Counted from the stretch's first letter, positions 35,214 to 43,940 are shown. The stretch: DNA of 64,000 nucleotides from Microcella sp. (GCF_025808395.1 NZ_CP075524.1:1736001-1800000); one strand, 5' to 3'. Notes: generated from the letters alone by a model not told the origin. Translations and numbers: made by a program.

Positions 35214-36362
35214 ATGACCGCCCGCCGAGTGTGGAGCGCCGCCGTGCTGGGCATGGCGGCGCTCTTGGCGACGCTGCTCGTCATCACGGTCGACCCGCCG
35301 TGGCGGCTCGCTCTCGGCTTCGCCGGTATCGCCGTGTTGGTCGTCGGCTGGTTCGCGTTCGGGATGCGGCGCGTTGATGACCCTCGGGGGGCTCCCCTGC
35401 TCATCGCCGCCGTCGCGGTGGCGTGCGCCCTCATGGTCTCGGGCACTCCGACGATGGCCATCGTGCAGGGCATCGCCTACCCGATCGCCTGGGTGTTCTG
35501 CGCGAGCGTGCGCCGGGCGGTCGTGAACAACATCGTGATCGCCGCGGGGGTCACGACGGGTTTCATCGTGAGCTTGGGCGCTTCGCCGTCGGCGCTGCTG
35601 CAGACCGCGTTCACGATGGTCATCTCGCTGGGCTTCAGCCTCATCATGGGCTTCTGGATCGCCCACATGAGCGAACTCGGCGAGCGCAACGGCCGCTTGC
35701 TCGCCGAGCTGCAGGGTGCGCAGTCGCAGATCGCCGCGCTGCACCGAGACGCGGGTGCGACGGCCGAGCGCGAGCACTTGGCGCGCGAGCTGCACGACAC
35801 GATCGCGCAAGACCTGACGGGGCTCGTCATGCTCGCTCAGCGGGCACGGCGCGAACTGGGCGACGCCGACACGTTGCGCATGATCGAAGAGAGCGCCCGC
35901 GCGACCCTCGCCGAGACGCGTGCGCTGGTCGCCGCCGGCGCGGCACTGGGCGACACCGACGAGGGGCTCGCGCCGGCGCTGGCTCGCCTCGCCGAACGGT
36001 TCGCACGCGAGACGGGCGTGCAGGTCGACTGCGTCGTGCAGCCCGACCTGGCGCTCGGCCGCGATGCCGAGGTGGTGGTGCTGCGCTGCGTGCAAGAGGC
36101 GCTCGGCAATGCGCGCAAGCATGCGCGGGCATCCCGAGTCGGCATCGAGGTGACCACCGCCGATGGCGACCCGAACCGCGTTCGGCTCGTCGTGGCCGAC
36201 GACGGCATCGGGTTCGACCCCGAGTCGAGGGCCGACGGCTTCGGGGTGAGCGGCATGACCGATCGGCTGTCGCTCGTGGGTGGCGTGCTCACCGTGCGCA
36301 GCGCCCCGGGGTCTGGCACGACGATCGTGGCCGAGCTGCCGAGTGCGACGGTGACCTCATGA
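35214..36362 (+). CDS. Sensor histidine kinase, HisKA_3 (NarL/DesK type)
   Basis: A 382-aa kinase. About five to six membrane helices lie in residues 1-150 with no large outside domain, then a HisKA_3 helix with 'ARELHDTIAQDLTGL' (phospho-His) and an ATPase domain ('VLRCVQEALGNARKHA', 'DDGIGFDP', 'GFGVSGMTDRL'). Kinases of this type often sense membrane or transporter states. It follows the ABC genes by 63 nt and overlaps the response regulator by ATGA. Confidence 0.92.
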   Translation: MTARRVWSAAVLGMAALLATLLVITVDPPWRLALGFAGIAVLVVGWFAFGMRRVDDPRGAPLLIAAVAVACALMVSGTPTMAIVQGIAYPIAWVFCASVRRAVVNNIVIAAGVTTGFIVSLGASPSALLQTAFTMVISLGFSLIMGFWIAHMSELGERNGRLLAELQGAQSQIAALHRDAGATAEREHLARELHDTIAQDLTGLVMLAQRARRELGDADTLRMIEESARATLAETRALVAAGAALGDTDEGLAPALARLAERFARETGVQVDCVVQPDLALGRDAEVVVLRCVQEALGNARKHARASRVGIEVTTADGDPNRVRLVVADDGIGFDPESRADGFGVSGMTDRLSLVGGVLTVRSAPGSGTTIVAELPSATVTS

Positions 36363-36985
36363 GCGACAGTGTTCGCGTGCTCGTCGCCGACGACCACGCC
36401 GTGGTGCGCGCCGGCATCGTCGCGCTGCTGGCTGCCGAGAACGGCATCGAGGTGGTCGGCGAGGCGAGCGACGGCGAGCAGGCGGTCGAGCTGGCGGTGG
36501 CGCTGCGCCCCGATCTCGTGGTGATGGACGTGCGGATGCCCCGCCTCACGGGCGACGAGGCGACCGCCATCATTCGGCAGCGAGCCCCCGAGGTTCGCGT
36601 GCTCGTGCTCACCACCTATGAGACCGACGCGAGCATTCTCGCGGCCATCGAGGCCGGAGCGAGCGGCTATCTGCTGAAGGCTGCGCCGGCCGACGAGCTC
36701 ATCGCGGGGGTGCGCTCGGTGGCGGCGGGCGAGGTGGCGTTGTCACCCACCATCGCCGCCCAGCTTGTCGCCCGGGTGCGCGAGCCAGCGCCCGTCGCGT
36801 TGACGCCGCGCGAAACCGAGGTGCTGCGGCTCGTCGCAGAAGGGCTGTCGAACCGCGAGATCGGCGAGCGGCTGTTCGTCGGTGAGGCGACGGTGAAGAC
36901 TCACCTGCTGCGCACCTTCGAGAAGCTCGGGGTCAGCGATCGCACGCGCGCCGTCACCCTGGCGATGGAGCGCGGGCTGCTCTAG
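36359..36985 (+). CDS. NarL/LuxR-family response regulator
   Basis: A 208-aa regulator. Receiver domain with 'VADDHAVVRAG', phospho-Asp in 'LVVMDVRMPRLTG', 'LTTYETD' and Lys in 'YLLKAAPADEL'. LuxR-type HTH with 'LTPRETEVLRLVAEGLSNRE' and 'VKTHLLRTFEKLG'. ATGA overlap with the kinase gene. It probably controls the adjacent ABC transporter. The stop overlaps convergent murB by 4 nt. Confidence 0.93.
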   Translation: MSDSVRVLVADDHAVVRAGIVALLAAENGIEVVGEASDGEQAVELAVALRPDLVVMDVRMPRLTGDEATAIIRQRAPEVRVLVLTTYETDASILAAIEAGASGYLLKAAPADELIAGVRSVAAGEVALSPTIAAQLVARVREPAPVALTPRETEVLRLVAEGLSNREIGERLFVGEATVKTHLLRTFEKLGVSDRTRAVTLAMERGLL

Positions 36986-38085
36986 AGCTGCTGGTTGATG
37001 AAGACCGGTTCGGGGTGCAGTGCCACGCCGAACTCGCTCATCACGCGGGTCTGAATGTAGCGGGCGAGTTGCGCGATCTCGTCCGCTGTCGCGGTGCCGT
37101 GCGGGTTGGTGAGGGCGAGCGTGTGCTTCTTCGAGACGGATGCCCGTGACCCCGGCAGCGCGAACCCTCGAGTGATGCCCGAGTGCTCGATGAGCCAGGC
37201 CGCACTGAGCTTCACCGTCGACTCGACGGGCGGCGGCGGGGGTGCTGGCTCGGCGCCGAGCGGCACGGCGAGGGCGGGCGGGTCGGGCTGCTGCGCCCAC
37301 CGCGGCGCTTCGGGCGGCAGCGTTCTGGCGAAGCTCTCGCTGACGATCGGGTTGGTGAAGAACGACCCGGCGCTCACCGAGTCGGGGTCGTGCTCGTCGA
37401 GCACCATGCCCTTGCCCGCGCGCAGTGCGAGCGTGGCCGAGCGCACGCCCGCGAGCAGTGCGCGATCTCCGATCTCGACGCCGAGCGAGTCTGCCAACTG
37501 GGCGTAGGCGACGGGTCTGCTGCGCGCGTCGTCGTTCACTTCGAGCGCGAGTTCGACGCTCAACACCACGACTGGCCACCCCTGCTTGATCGCACTCGTG
37601 CGATACGCCAGCCGCAGCTCGGGGGCCGGCACGAGTCGACGCTCGCCCGAGATCAGGTCGAGCACCTCGACCGACACGAGGCTTTCGGCCAGCTCTTGAC
37701 CGTATGCGCCGATGTTCTGAATCGGGGCGGCTCCGGTCGAGCCGGGAATGCCGCTGAGCGCTTCGACGCCCGCCCAGCCCTGGTCGACGGTGTGGGCCAC
37801 CAGGGCGTCCCACGGCTCACCGGCTTGCACGCGCAGCCTGATCGGTCGGCGCGAACCCTCCACGTCGGGCAAGCGTTCGACGCCGCGCGAGCGCACGAGA
37901 ATGACCGTGCCCGGCACGCCTTCGTCACCGACGAGCACATTCGAGCCTCCGCCGAGCACGATCCAGTGCTCGCCCCTCGATTGAGCGTCGAGCACTGCGT
38001 CGACGAGCTCGTCGGCCGTCGTCGCCTCGACGATGCGCTCGGCCTGGCCGCCGACCCGCAGTGTGGTGAGTTCTGACAGCAGCAT
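36982..38085 (-). CDS. murB: UDP-N-acetylmuramate dehydrogenase
   Basis: A 367-aa FAD enzyme that makes UDP-MurNAc in cytoplasmic peptidoglycan synthesis. FAD-binding 'IVLGGGSNVLVGDEGVPGTV', 'LSGIPGSTGAAPIQNIGAYG', the Tyr/Arg region 'LRLAYRTSAIK', the active-site Ser in 'SAGSFFTNPIV', and the C-terminal 'LIEHSGITRGF'. The ATG at 38085 follows the MaoC gene by 4 nt; a longer in-frame version lies inside that gene and is rejected. Confidence 0.97.
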   Translation of the reverse strand: MLLSELTTLRVGGQAERIVEATTADELVDAVLDAQSRGEHWIVLGGGSNVLVGDEGVPGTVILVRSRGVERLPDVEGSRRPIRLRVQAGEPWDALVAHTVDQGWAGVEALSGIPGSTGAAPIQNIGAYGQELAESLVSVEVLDLISGERRLVPAPELRLAYRTSAIKQGWPVVVLSVELALEVNDDARSRPVAYAQLADSLGVEIGDRALLAGVRSATLALRAGKGMVLDEHDPDSVSAGSFFTNPIVSESFARTLPPEAPRWAQQPDPPALAVPLGAEPAPPPPPVESTVKLSAAWLIEHSGITRGFALPGSRASVSKKHTLALTNPHGTATADEIAQLARYIQTRVMSEFGVALHPEPVFINQQL

Positions 38086-38089
38086 GCGG

Positions 38090-38506
38090 TCAGTCGAACG
38101 CGGTGACGCGAACCTGGGCCTTGCCGAGCACCGTCTGGTCGGCGAACGCCACGGTGAGGTCGATGCGAGCGGAGGTGTCGTCCACTGCACCGACCGTTGC
38201 CGTGATGGTGAGGTCGGCGCCGTCACGGGGGTCGACGACGACGGGGCGCGTGAACCTCACCTGGTAGTCGCTGACCCAGCCGCGGGCATCCGCCCAGTCG
38301 ATGACGGGCTGCACGGCGATGCCCATCGTGAGCATGCCGTGGGCGAGTACGCCGGGCAGTCCGACCTCGGCGGCGACGTCGTCGCGGTAGTGAATGGGGT
38401 TGAAGTCTCCGCTCGCGCCCGCGTAGCGCACGAGGCTGTCGCGCGTGAGGTGCACGGTGCGTTCGGCGACAACCTGGCCGGTCTCGAGGCCATCGAGCAG
38501 GCTCAT
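38090..38506 (-). CDS. MaoC-family hydratase/dehydratase (HadB-like catalytic subunit)
   Basis: A 138-aa hot-dog-fold protein with the hydratase 2 motif 'YAGASGDFNPIHYRDD', containing the catalytic Asp and His. Together with the overlapping upstream gene it resembles the HadA/HadB 3-hydroxyacyl-ACP dehydratase pair. It overlaps that gene by ATGA and precedes murB by 4 nt, so the three are likely one operon. Whether it acts in fatty-acid elongation here is inferred. Confidence 0.9.
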   Translation of the reverse strand: MSLLDGLETGQVVAERTVHLTRDSLVRYAGASGDFNPIHYRDDVAAEVGLPGVLAHGMLTMGIAVQPVIDWADARGWVSDYQVRFTRPVVVDPRDGADLTITATVGAVDDTSARIDLTVAFADQTVLGKAQVRVTAFD

Positions 38507-38952
38507 GAGTCGTCCCCTCTGATGACGAGCGTCGAGCTGCTCGTGACGACGTGGGCTCCGGTGGCGTCGGTCATGGCCGACTCGCTCGTGACCATGGCGT
38601 TGCCGCCGAGCGTCTTGATGCTCGTGACGCGCAGAGTCGCCGTCAGTTCGTCACCGGCGACGATGGGGCGCGAGTAGGAGAAGCGCTGGTCGCCGTGCAC
38701 GACGCGGCTGAAGTCGATGCCCGCGTCGGGCTCGGCCAGCAGCTGCTGCAGGGTGGCCTCGGCGATGACGATCGGAAACGTCGGCGGCGCGACCACGTCG
38801 TCGAAGCCTGCGGCTCGCGCCGCGTCGACATCGTGGTGCAGGGGCGCGGTGGCGAAAACCGCGCGGGCGAACTCGCGCACCTTCTCGCGGCCGACTAGAT
38901 ACGGGGCCGTCGGGGCGAACGCGCGCTCGGTCAGTTCAGGGTTCACGGGCAC
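38503..38952 (-). CDS. MaoC-like N-terminal dehydratase subunit (HadA/FAS1-like)
   Basis: A 149-aa hot-dog-fold partner subunit ('YLVGREKVREFARAVF', 'DDVVAPPTFPIVI', 'VVHGDQRFSYSRPIVAGDEL') that lacks the full catalytic Asp/His motif and presumably shapes the acyl pocket, as HadA does. GTG start at 38952, with TAGACT six nt upstream (leaderless). First gene of the hadAB-like/murB operon. Confidence 0.9.
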   Translation of the reverse strand: MPVNPELTERAFAPTAPYLVGREKVREFARAVFATAPLHHDVDAARAAGFDDVVAPPTFPIVIAEATLQQLLAEPDAGIDFSRVVHGDQRFSYSRPIVAGDELTATLRVTSIKTLGGNAMVTSESAMTDATGAHVVTSSSTLVIRGDDS

Positions 38953-38958
38953 ACTCTC

Positions 38959-38964
38959 AGTCTA
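38959..38964 (-). promoter_or_regulatory. -10 box of leaderless promoter for the MaoC/murB operon
   Basis: TAGACT six nt before the GTG at 38952. Confidence 0.5.
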
Positions 38965-38980
38965 GGCGGGCCGGCGCAGC

Positions 38981-39901
38981 TCAGAAGAGGGTGGCGCCGA
39001 GCACGCGGTCGAGCATGCCGCGGCCGAGCGCACGCTCGGCGGCGAACCCGCGTGCCTCGCCGCGCACGAGCAGCTCAAGCCCTCGAGTCGCGGCAATCGC
39101 ACGCAGCGCGAGATCGTCGCGCTCGGTGGGTATGCGGCCGTACCCGTGCAGAAAGGCGGCACGCAGCCATGGCTCATCTCGCCAGGGCCCGTACTCGAGC
39201 CAGAGCAGATCGGTGATGCGCGGCTCGAACTGCACTGCGCTGAAGTCGATGAGCCTGACCCGGCCGCCGGGGTCGATGACCCAGTGCCGGGGTTCGAAGC
39301 GGCCGTGCACGGGAACATGGTCGAGCTCACCGAGGTCTATGGCGGCGACGATGCACTCGCGGGCTCGAGCACGCTCGAGGGCGAGGCGCTGCCCACGCTC
39401 GTCGGCGGGGTCGGTGCCGTCGCCCCACAGTCGTTCGGCGGCGACGCTCCAGCGTTCGAACTCGGCGGCGATTGCCGGCCCGAACAGCGCGTGGCGGCGA
39501 GGAGGCTCGGCGTCGTGCAGTCGACGCAGCACATCGCCCGCGCGCTGGTGAATGTCGCCGTCGCGCTCATGCGGAGTGCCTGCTGCCGCTTCGCCGAGCA
39601 GTCGCGATAGCACGAGCAGTCTCAGTGCGGGGTCGCTCAGCACGATGCGCGGCGCATCGCCGCCGAGCGCTGCGGCGTACTGCTGCAGGGCTGTTGCTTC
39701 GCGGTGGTGGGGTGCGGCATCCCGATGCCATTTGACGACCACCTGCTCGTCGCCCCTCGTCACCACGTGCAAGACGCGCGATGCGCGATGCGCCCCCCAG
39801 TGCTCGACGACGACGTCGACCGGGCCGAGGGTGCGGTGCACGCGGTCGAGCACTTCGGCGTCGCTCGCGAGTCGCGTGGGGGCATCGACGGTGATGCTCA
39901 T
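38981..39901 (-). CDS. Aminoglycoside-phosphotransferase-fold protein, probable pseudokinase
   Basis: A 306-aa protein of the APH/choline-kinase fold. The ATP-anchoring Lys region ('EQVVVKWHRD') and the metal Asp of the DFG-like motif ('VRLIDFSAVQF') are present. The catalytic loop reads HGRFEPRHW where active enzymes have HGDxxPxN: the base Asp is Arg and the Mg-binding Asn is His. It probably does not phosphorylate by the usual mechanism. The ATG at 39901 has AGGAG five nt upstream. It is adjacent to the micro-gene at 39998 on the same strand. Confidence 0.82.
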   Translation of the reverse strand: MSITVDAPTRLASDAEVLDRVHRTLGPVDVVVEHWGAHRASRVLHVVTRGDEQVVVKWHRDAAPHHREATALQQYAAALGGDAPRIVLSDPALRLLVLSRLLGEAAAGTPHERDGDIHQRAGDVLRRLHDAEPPRRHALFGPAIAAEFERWSVAAERLWGDGTDPADERGQRLALERARARECIVAAIDLGELDHVPVHGRFEPRHWVIDPGGRVRLIDFSAVQFEPRITDLLWLEYGPWRDEPWLRAAFLHGYGRIPTERDDLALRAIAATRGLELLVRGEARGFAAERALGRGMLDRVLGATLF

Positions 39902-39938
39902 GGCCACTCCTTCTCACGACCGGGTGCCCCTATGCGAA

Positions 39939-39970
39939 ACCCCGGCCCGCCGTCGTCGGCGTTCCGGGGT
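39939..39970 (-). terminator. Terminator hairpin after the 27-aa micro-gene
   Basis: ACCCCGG and CCGGGGT arms with an inner GCCG/CGGC pairing, followed by TTTCG in the direction of transcription. It lies between the micro-gene and the kinase-fold gene. Confidence 0.65.
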
Positions 39971-39997
39971 CTCGGGGGGCTGTGTGTCAGCGGGCTG

Positions 39998-40081
39998 CTA
40001 CTGGCAGCTTTCGCACTGCAGCATGTCCATCGGGTCGACGGGCACGGCGTAGCCGCCAACGGTCTCGTTGTCGTTGTCCAT
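39998..40081 (-). CDS. 27-aa CxxC micro-protein
   Basis: A very short gene with excellent signals: GGAGG six nt before the ATG at 40081, a promoter with TGACAT/TATAGT about 65-90 nt upstream, and a terminator just after the stop. The product begins MDNDNETVGG, is acidic, and ends DMLQCESCQ, with a CxxC pair three residues from the C-terminus. No signal peptide or membrane helix is present. It could be a metal-binding regulator or the precursor of a modified peptide, but no modification enzyme is recognised nearby. No known family could be named. Confidence 0.72.
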   Translation of the reverse strand: MDNDNETVGGYAVPVDPMDMLQCESCQ

Positions 40082-40143
40082 GATGGACCTCCTTCACTGC
40101 GTTGTTCTCTGGTCTGTGTAGGCGCCGAAGCGACTGGGTCATC

Positions 40144-40172
40144 ACTATATAACGGGAATCACACGAATGTCA
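40144..40172 (-). promoter_or_regulatory. Promoter and inverted-repeat operator of the 27-aa micro-gene
   Basis: -35 TGACAT (40167-40172) and -10 TATAGT (40144-40149), 17 nt apart. GGGAAT-N12-ATTCCC (40154-40177) overlaps the spacer and -35, as expected for a repressor site. The rest of 40082-40299 contains only leader and the upstream region of the divergent gene. Confidence 0.6.
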
Positions 40173-40299
40173 TTCCCCTACATGTTGTGTTTTCGGCGTG
40201 TCGCGCACTTTTTTCGACTCGACGTTGCGGCCCACTCGCAGGGCCGCCGCTCTACGCTGGTGCTGCCCCTCTTTGCTCCGCTACGCACCTAGAGAAACC

Positions 40300-40893
40300 A
40301 TGCGATTTCTGCCCCGCCGCACCACCGACGACACGATGTGGTGGCCGTCGACGGTCGGCGGTGCCGCGCACCTCGTCGACGAGGGTGTTCTCGTTGCCCG
40401 CTCGGCCTTGCGCATGACTCTCAAGAATCTCGTCATCATGCATTCGCTGCGGGATGCCCAGCCGTGGCAGCACGACACCATCACCTCGCTCGCGCGCGAC
40501 GCCGTGGCCGACCTCATCGCCGAACTGGGCGCCACGGCCGATCGCCTCGAAACGGATGTCGAGCGCTTCGCCGCACGAGCCGGCCGTTCGAGTCGCACGC
40601 AACGGCATCGCGCAGAACTCTCTCGGCTCACGATGCGCGCCCGCACCGCGCGCGGGGTTGTCGAGCGCTTGCGCGAACTACACGACGACCCCGAGGCGAT
40701 CGACGCTCTCGTGCGCGTCGCCCGCGACGACATGCTCACCGAGCTGACGCAAGCCCGGCTGCAGCCCGAACGCGAAGCGATGCAGCAGTCTGACGACGAG
40801 CGTCGTGCCGCGATGGAGAGCGTCAAGGCAGACCTGCTCGAACTGCAGCAGCAGCGCGAGGCGTGGCGCGAACTGCGCGAGTCGGGGTGGTAG
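40300..40893 (+). CDS. Hypothetical helical protein (coiled-coil C-terminal half)
   Basis: A 197-aa protein of no family I recognise. Residues about 1-50 contain 'MWWPSTVGGAAHLVDEGVL'; from about 60 it is strongly helical with charged heptads ('ELTQARLQPEREAMQQSDDE', 'LLELQQQREAWRELRE'), consistent with a coiled coil. No signal peptide or membrane helix. I prefer the ATG at 40300, since the upstream in-frame part has odd composition; the ribosome site is weak. It ends 15 nt before tRNA-Met on the other strand. Confidence 0.65.
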   Translation: MRFLPRRTTDDTMWWPSTVGGAAHLVDEGVLVARSALRMTLKNLVIMHSLRDAQPWQHDTITSLARDAVADLIAELGATADRLETDVERFAARAGRSSRTQRHRAELSRLTMRARTARGVVERLRELHDDPEAIDALVRVARDDMLTELTQARLQPEREAMQQSDDERRAAMESVKADLLELQQQREAWRELRESGW

Positions 40894-40908
40894 CGATCGA
40901 CGAGTCGG

Positions 40909-40982
40909 TAGCGAGGGCGGGACTCGAACCCGCGACACCACGATTATGAGCCGTGTGCTCTAACCACCTGAGCTACCCCGCC
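40909..40982 (-). tRNA. tRNA-Met (anticodon CAU, elongator type)
   Basis: A 74-nt cloverleaf: acceptor GGCGGGG pairing CCTCGCT with wobble pairs, D-arm GCTC/GAGC, anticodon loop CTCATAA, discriminator A. No encoded CCA. The lack of initiator features (three G-C pairs in the anticodon stem, unpaired first base) points to elongator Met; tRNA-Ile2 is less likely. Confidence 0.95.
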
Positions 40983-41013
40983 GGGCAAGACACCCCCGCG
41001 AAGGAGTATCCAG

Positions 41014-41085
<72 letters not shown>

Positions 41086-41130
41086 GTGGCCGCGCGCGAA
41101 ACCGCAAACGGCACCAGAGAAGATTAGCAC

Positions 41131-42969
41131 CTAGTCGAGGGGCGCTACCCCCGGCAACTGCCACGCGGTGAGCGCCATCCCGGTCGATCGCACGCGCGTG
41201 CCGTCGAGCGTCGCCGAGCCGATGAGCCGCTCGCCGCGACCGGCGATGGCGCTCGCCGGCAGCGTCACGTCGACGTCGCCTCGCGCGGCGAGTACGAGCA
41301 CGCTCTCATCGGCGGTCTCGCGCACGAAGAGCAGGCTGTCGTCGTCGACGTGCAGCCAGCGCATGCCGCCGTGACTCAGCGCCGGATGCTCGCGCCGCAG
41401 CCGCACGAGGCTCGCGTAGAGCTCAATCGGGTCGGCATAGTCGTCGAGGCGATCCCATGGAATGGTGGTGCGCGAGTGCTCGCCGTTTTCGCCCGTGAAG
41501 CCGAACTCGTCGCCCGCGAACACGACGGGAATGCCGGGCAGGGTCATCGAGAGCCCGGCGGCGACTGCGATCGCCCCCGGGCGGGCGCGGTTGGCGAAGC
41601 GCGCAGTGTCGTGGGTGTCGAGCGCGTTCATGCCGTGCAGGCGCGAGCGCCACGGCATCGCCCCCGTGAAGCGTCGGTGGGCGTGGTAGACCTGCGTCGC
41701 CGTGTACTGCGGCATGACGGGGTAGGGCAGCCCGAAGAACCAGTCGATCTCGCCGGGCGTGCTCAACCACGCCCACACGGGCCGTGTGAAGTTGGCGTAG
41801 GTCATGGCGCCGTGCCAGCCGTCACCCTGCAGGTCTTTCGCGGCGTCGTTCGTGTATTCCGCGAGCAGCAGGGTGTCGGGGTTGATGTCGATCATCGTCT
41901 GGCGAATGGTGCGCCGCACCACGTGGTTGAGGTCGTCGTCGCCGAACCTGCCGGTCATGTTGGCCACGTCGATGCGCCAGCCGTCGAGCGAGAAGGGCGG
42001 CTTCATCCACTTCGCCACGACCGAGTCGGGGCCTTCGATGAAGCGTCGACGCAGCTCGAGCGAGTTCCAGTTGAGCTTGGGCAGGCTCGGCACTCCGAGC
42101 CACGACTCGTAGTCGCGCTGCTCGGCGTCGAGCCAGTAGTAGAACTCGCTCTCGGGAGTGCCGGGCTGCTCGTGTGAGGCGCGGAACCACTCGTGGGCAT
42201 CCCCCGAATGATTGCTCGTGAGGTCGCCCATGACGCGGATTCCGCGCTCGTGCGCTGCGGCGGTGAGCCGCGCGAGGGCCTCGTCGCCGCCGAGCAGCGG
42301 GTCGACCCGGTCGAAGCTGTGGGCGTCATAGCGGTGGTTCGAGCGTGCAGGAAAAAACGGTGTCAGGTAGAGCAGCGTAACGCCCAGGCGCTCGAGGTGG
42401 TCGAGGTGCTCGGTGATGCCGTCGAGGTCACCGCCATAGAACTGCACGGGTGTCGAAGGGCCCTGGTAGATGGGCTCGTCGCTCCACTCGGCGGGCTCGG
42501 CCCACTCGGGCAGCGGCCGAGCATCGGCAGCGGCCGAGCGCGCGAAGCGGTCAGGAAACACCTGGTACATGACCGTCTCGGCCCCCCACGCGGGCGGCGG
42601 CGCGTGCGTGACGAGCTTGAAGTCGTCGTCGTCGCGCGTCTCGATGTCGCTCAGCCCCGTGCTGCACAACCAGTCGACGCGGCCGTCGTCGTGCTCGAGC
42701 ACGAAGCGATAGCCGTGCACGGGGTTGCCGACCGTGATCTCGGCCTGCCACCACTGCGCGCCCGCGATCTCAGCGATGCGCCTCGCCTCATCGAAACGAG
42801 GTTCGTGATCGGGGTTCGATCGAGTGCGCACCGCGACGATGCGCCCGTATTCGTTCGGGATGCGCACGCGCACCCGCACGACGTCACCGAGCCGCGGGCT
42901 CGGGTTCGAGACGTAGAGCGCCGAACCGTCGTGGTGGGGTTCGAGAGCGAGCGGCAGGGCCGCGGTCAC
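41131..42969 (-). CDS. GH13 alpha-glucan hydrolase (neopullulanase/maltodextrin-glucosidase-like)
   Basis: A 612-aa cytoplasmic enzyme without signal peptide. An N-terminal beta domain (about 1-110, CBM34-like) precedes the (beta/alpha)8 barrel with 'GDLDGITEHLDHLERLGVT', the nucleophile in 'DGWRIDVANMTG', the acid/base Glu in 'LLLAEYTND', and the transition-state Asp in 'NALDTHDT'. It would cut imported maltodextrins. The GTG at 42969 overlaps the malG stop (GTGA), so it is the last gene of the mal operon; a longer version in the same frame lies inside malG and is not real. Confidence 0.92.
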   Translation of the reverse strand: MTAALPLALEPHHDGSALYVSNPSPRLGDVVRVRVRIPNEYGRIVAVRTRSNPDHEPRFDEARRIAEIAGAQWWQAEITVGNPVHGYRFVLEHDDGRVDWLCSTGLSDIETRDDDDFKLVTHAPPPAWGAETVMYQVFPDRFARSAAADARPLPEWAEPAEWSDEPIYQGPSTPVQFYGGDLDGITEHLDHLERLGVTLLYLTPFFPARSNHRYDAHSFDRVDPLLGGDEALARLTAAAHERGIRVMGDLTSNHSGDAHEWFRASHEQPGTPESEFYYWLDAEQRDYESWLGVPSLPKLNWNSLELRRRFIEGPDSVVAKWMKPPFSLDGWRIDVANMTGRFGDDDLNHVVRRTIRQTMIDINPDTLLLAEYTNDAAKDLQGDGWHGAMTYANFTRPVWAWLSTPGEIDWFFGLPYPVMPQYTATQVYHAHRRFTGAMPWRSRLHGMNALDTHDTARFANRARPGAIAVAAGLSMTLPGIPVVFAGDEFGFTGENGEHSRTTIPWDRLDDYADPIELYASLVRLRREHPALSHGGMRWLHVDDDSLLFVRETADESVLVLAARGDVDVTLPASAIAGRGERLIGSATLDGTRVRSTGMALTAWQLPGVAPLD

Positions 42970-43940
42970 TTGACCGACCCCGCGGTGAGGCCACCGATGA
43001 TGTACTTCTGCAAGTACAAGAACAGCGCCATGACGGGGATGGCCGCGAGCACGGCGCCGGCGGAGAAGATCGTCCAGTTGCGCGAGGTCTCTTGCGAGAC
43101 GAACTGGTAGAGCCCCACCGCGAGCGTCTGCGATTGCGGGTTCGTGAGCACGATCGAGGCGATGACGAACTCGCTCGTCGTCGCGATGAACGACAGCAGG
43201 CCGACGACGGCGAGAATCGGGGCGACAAGGCGCAAGATGATCGTGAAGAAGATGCGGGCGTGGCTCGCGCCGTCGATCTTCGCCGCCTCGTCGATCGACA
43301 CCGGCACCGTGTTGAAGAAGCCGTACATGAGATAGGTGTTCACGCCGAGCGCGCCGCCGAGGTAGACCAGAATGAGGCCCGCTTGCGTGCCGATGCCGAT
43401 CTGCGGAAACACTTCGCCGATGCCGCTCAGCAGCAAGAAGATGGCGACGACGCCGAGCAGCTGCGGAAACATCTGCACCAGAATCAGCGTGAGCAGCCCG
43501 ACGCGACGCCCCGTGAACCGCATGCGCGAGAACGCATAGGCGGCGAGAGCACCGAGAAAGACGGTACCGGCTGCGGCGACGAGCCCGATGACCATCGTGT
43601 TGATGAACCACGCCGCGTAGGGCTGCTGCGGCAACTGGAACAGCCTGACGTAGTTGCCGAAGTCGATCGTTCGGAAGAGCGTGTTCGAGCCGACGAGCGT
43701 GCCCGTGGGGTTGAGCGATGCCGAGAGCACATAGAGCAGCGGAAACGCCGCGAACGCGAGCATGACGAGACCGATGAGGTGCCGCCAGCCGGTGTCGCGC
43801 GCCCAGAACAAGAAGCCCCGCCTGCGGCGTTCGGGAATCGTGGTCGGGCGCTCGCCCCGCTGCGTGGTCGCCCCAGCGACCATCGGGTTCAGGCGGCTGC
43901 CGATCTCGGCGCCCTCGGCGGGGTTGAAGGGGTTCGTCAT
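42966..43940 (-). CDS. malG: Maltose/maltodextrin ABC transporter permease MalG
   Basis: A 324-aa permease with six helices. The EAA loop is 'EAAKIDGASHARIFFTIILR'. It ends '...GGLTAGSVK', typical of MalG. ATG start one nt after the malF stop. It pairs with MalF and probably a shared MsiK-type ATPase, since no ATPase gene lies in the operon. Confidence 0.93.
   Translation of the reverse strand: MTNPFNPAEGAEIGSRLNPMVAGATTQRGERPTTIPERRRRGFLFWARDTGWRHLIGLVMLAFAAFPLLYVLSASLNPTGTLVGSNTLFRTIDFGNYVRLFQLPQQPYAAWFINTMVIGLVAAAGTVFLGALAAYAFSRMRFTGRRVGLLTLILVQMFPQLLGVVAIFLLLSGIGEVFPQIGIGTQAGLILVYLGGALGVNTYLMYGFFNTVPVSIDEAAKIDGASHARIFFTIILRLVAPILAVVGLLSFIATTSEFVIASIVLTNPQSQTLAVGLYQFVSQETSRNWTIFSAGAVLAAIPVMALFLYLQKYIIGGLTAGSVK

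Noticed and set aside
34293..36985. A bacitracin-resistance (BceAB/BceRS) module
   Set aside because: The permease is a short six-helix ABC-2 type without the large outside domain of BceB, and the kinase and regulator are NarL-type rather than BceRS-type.
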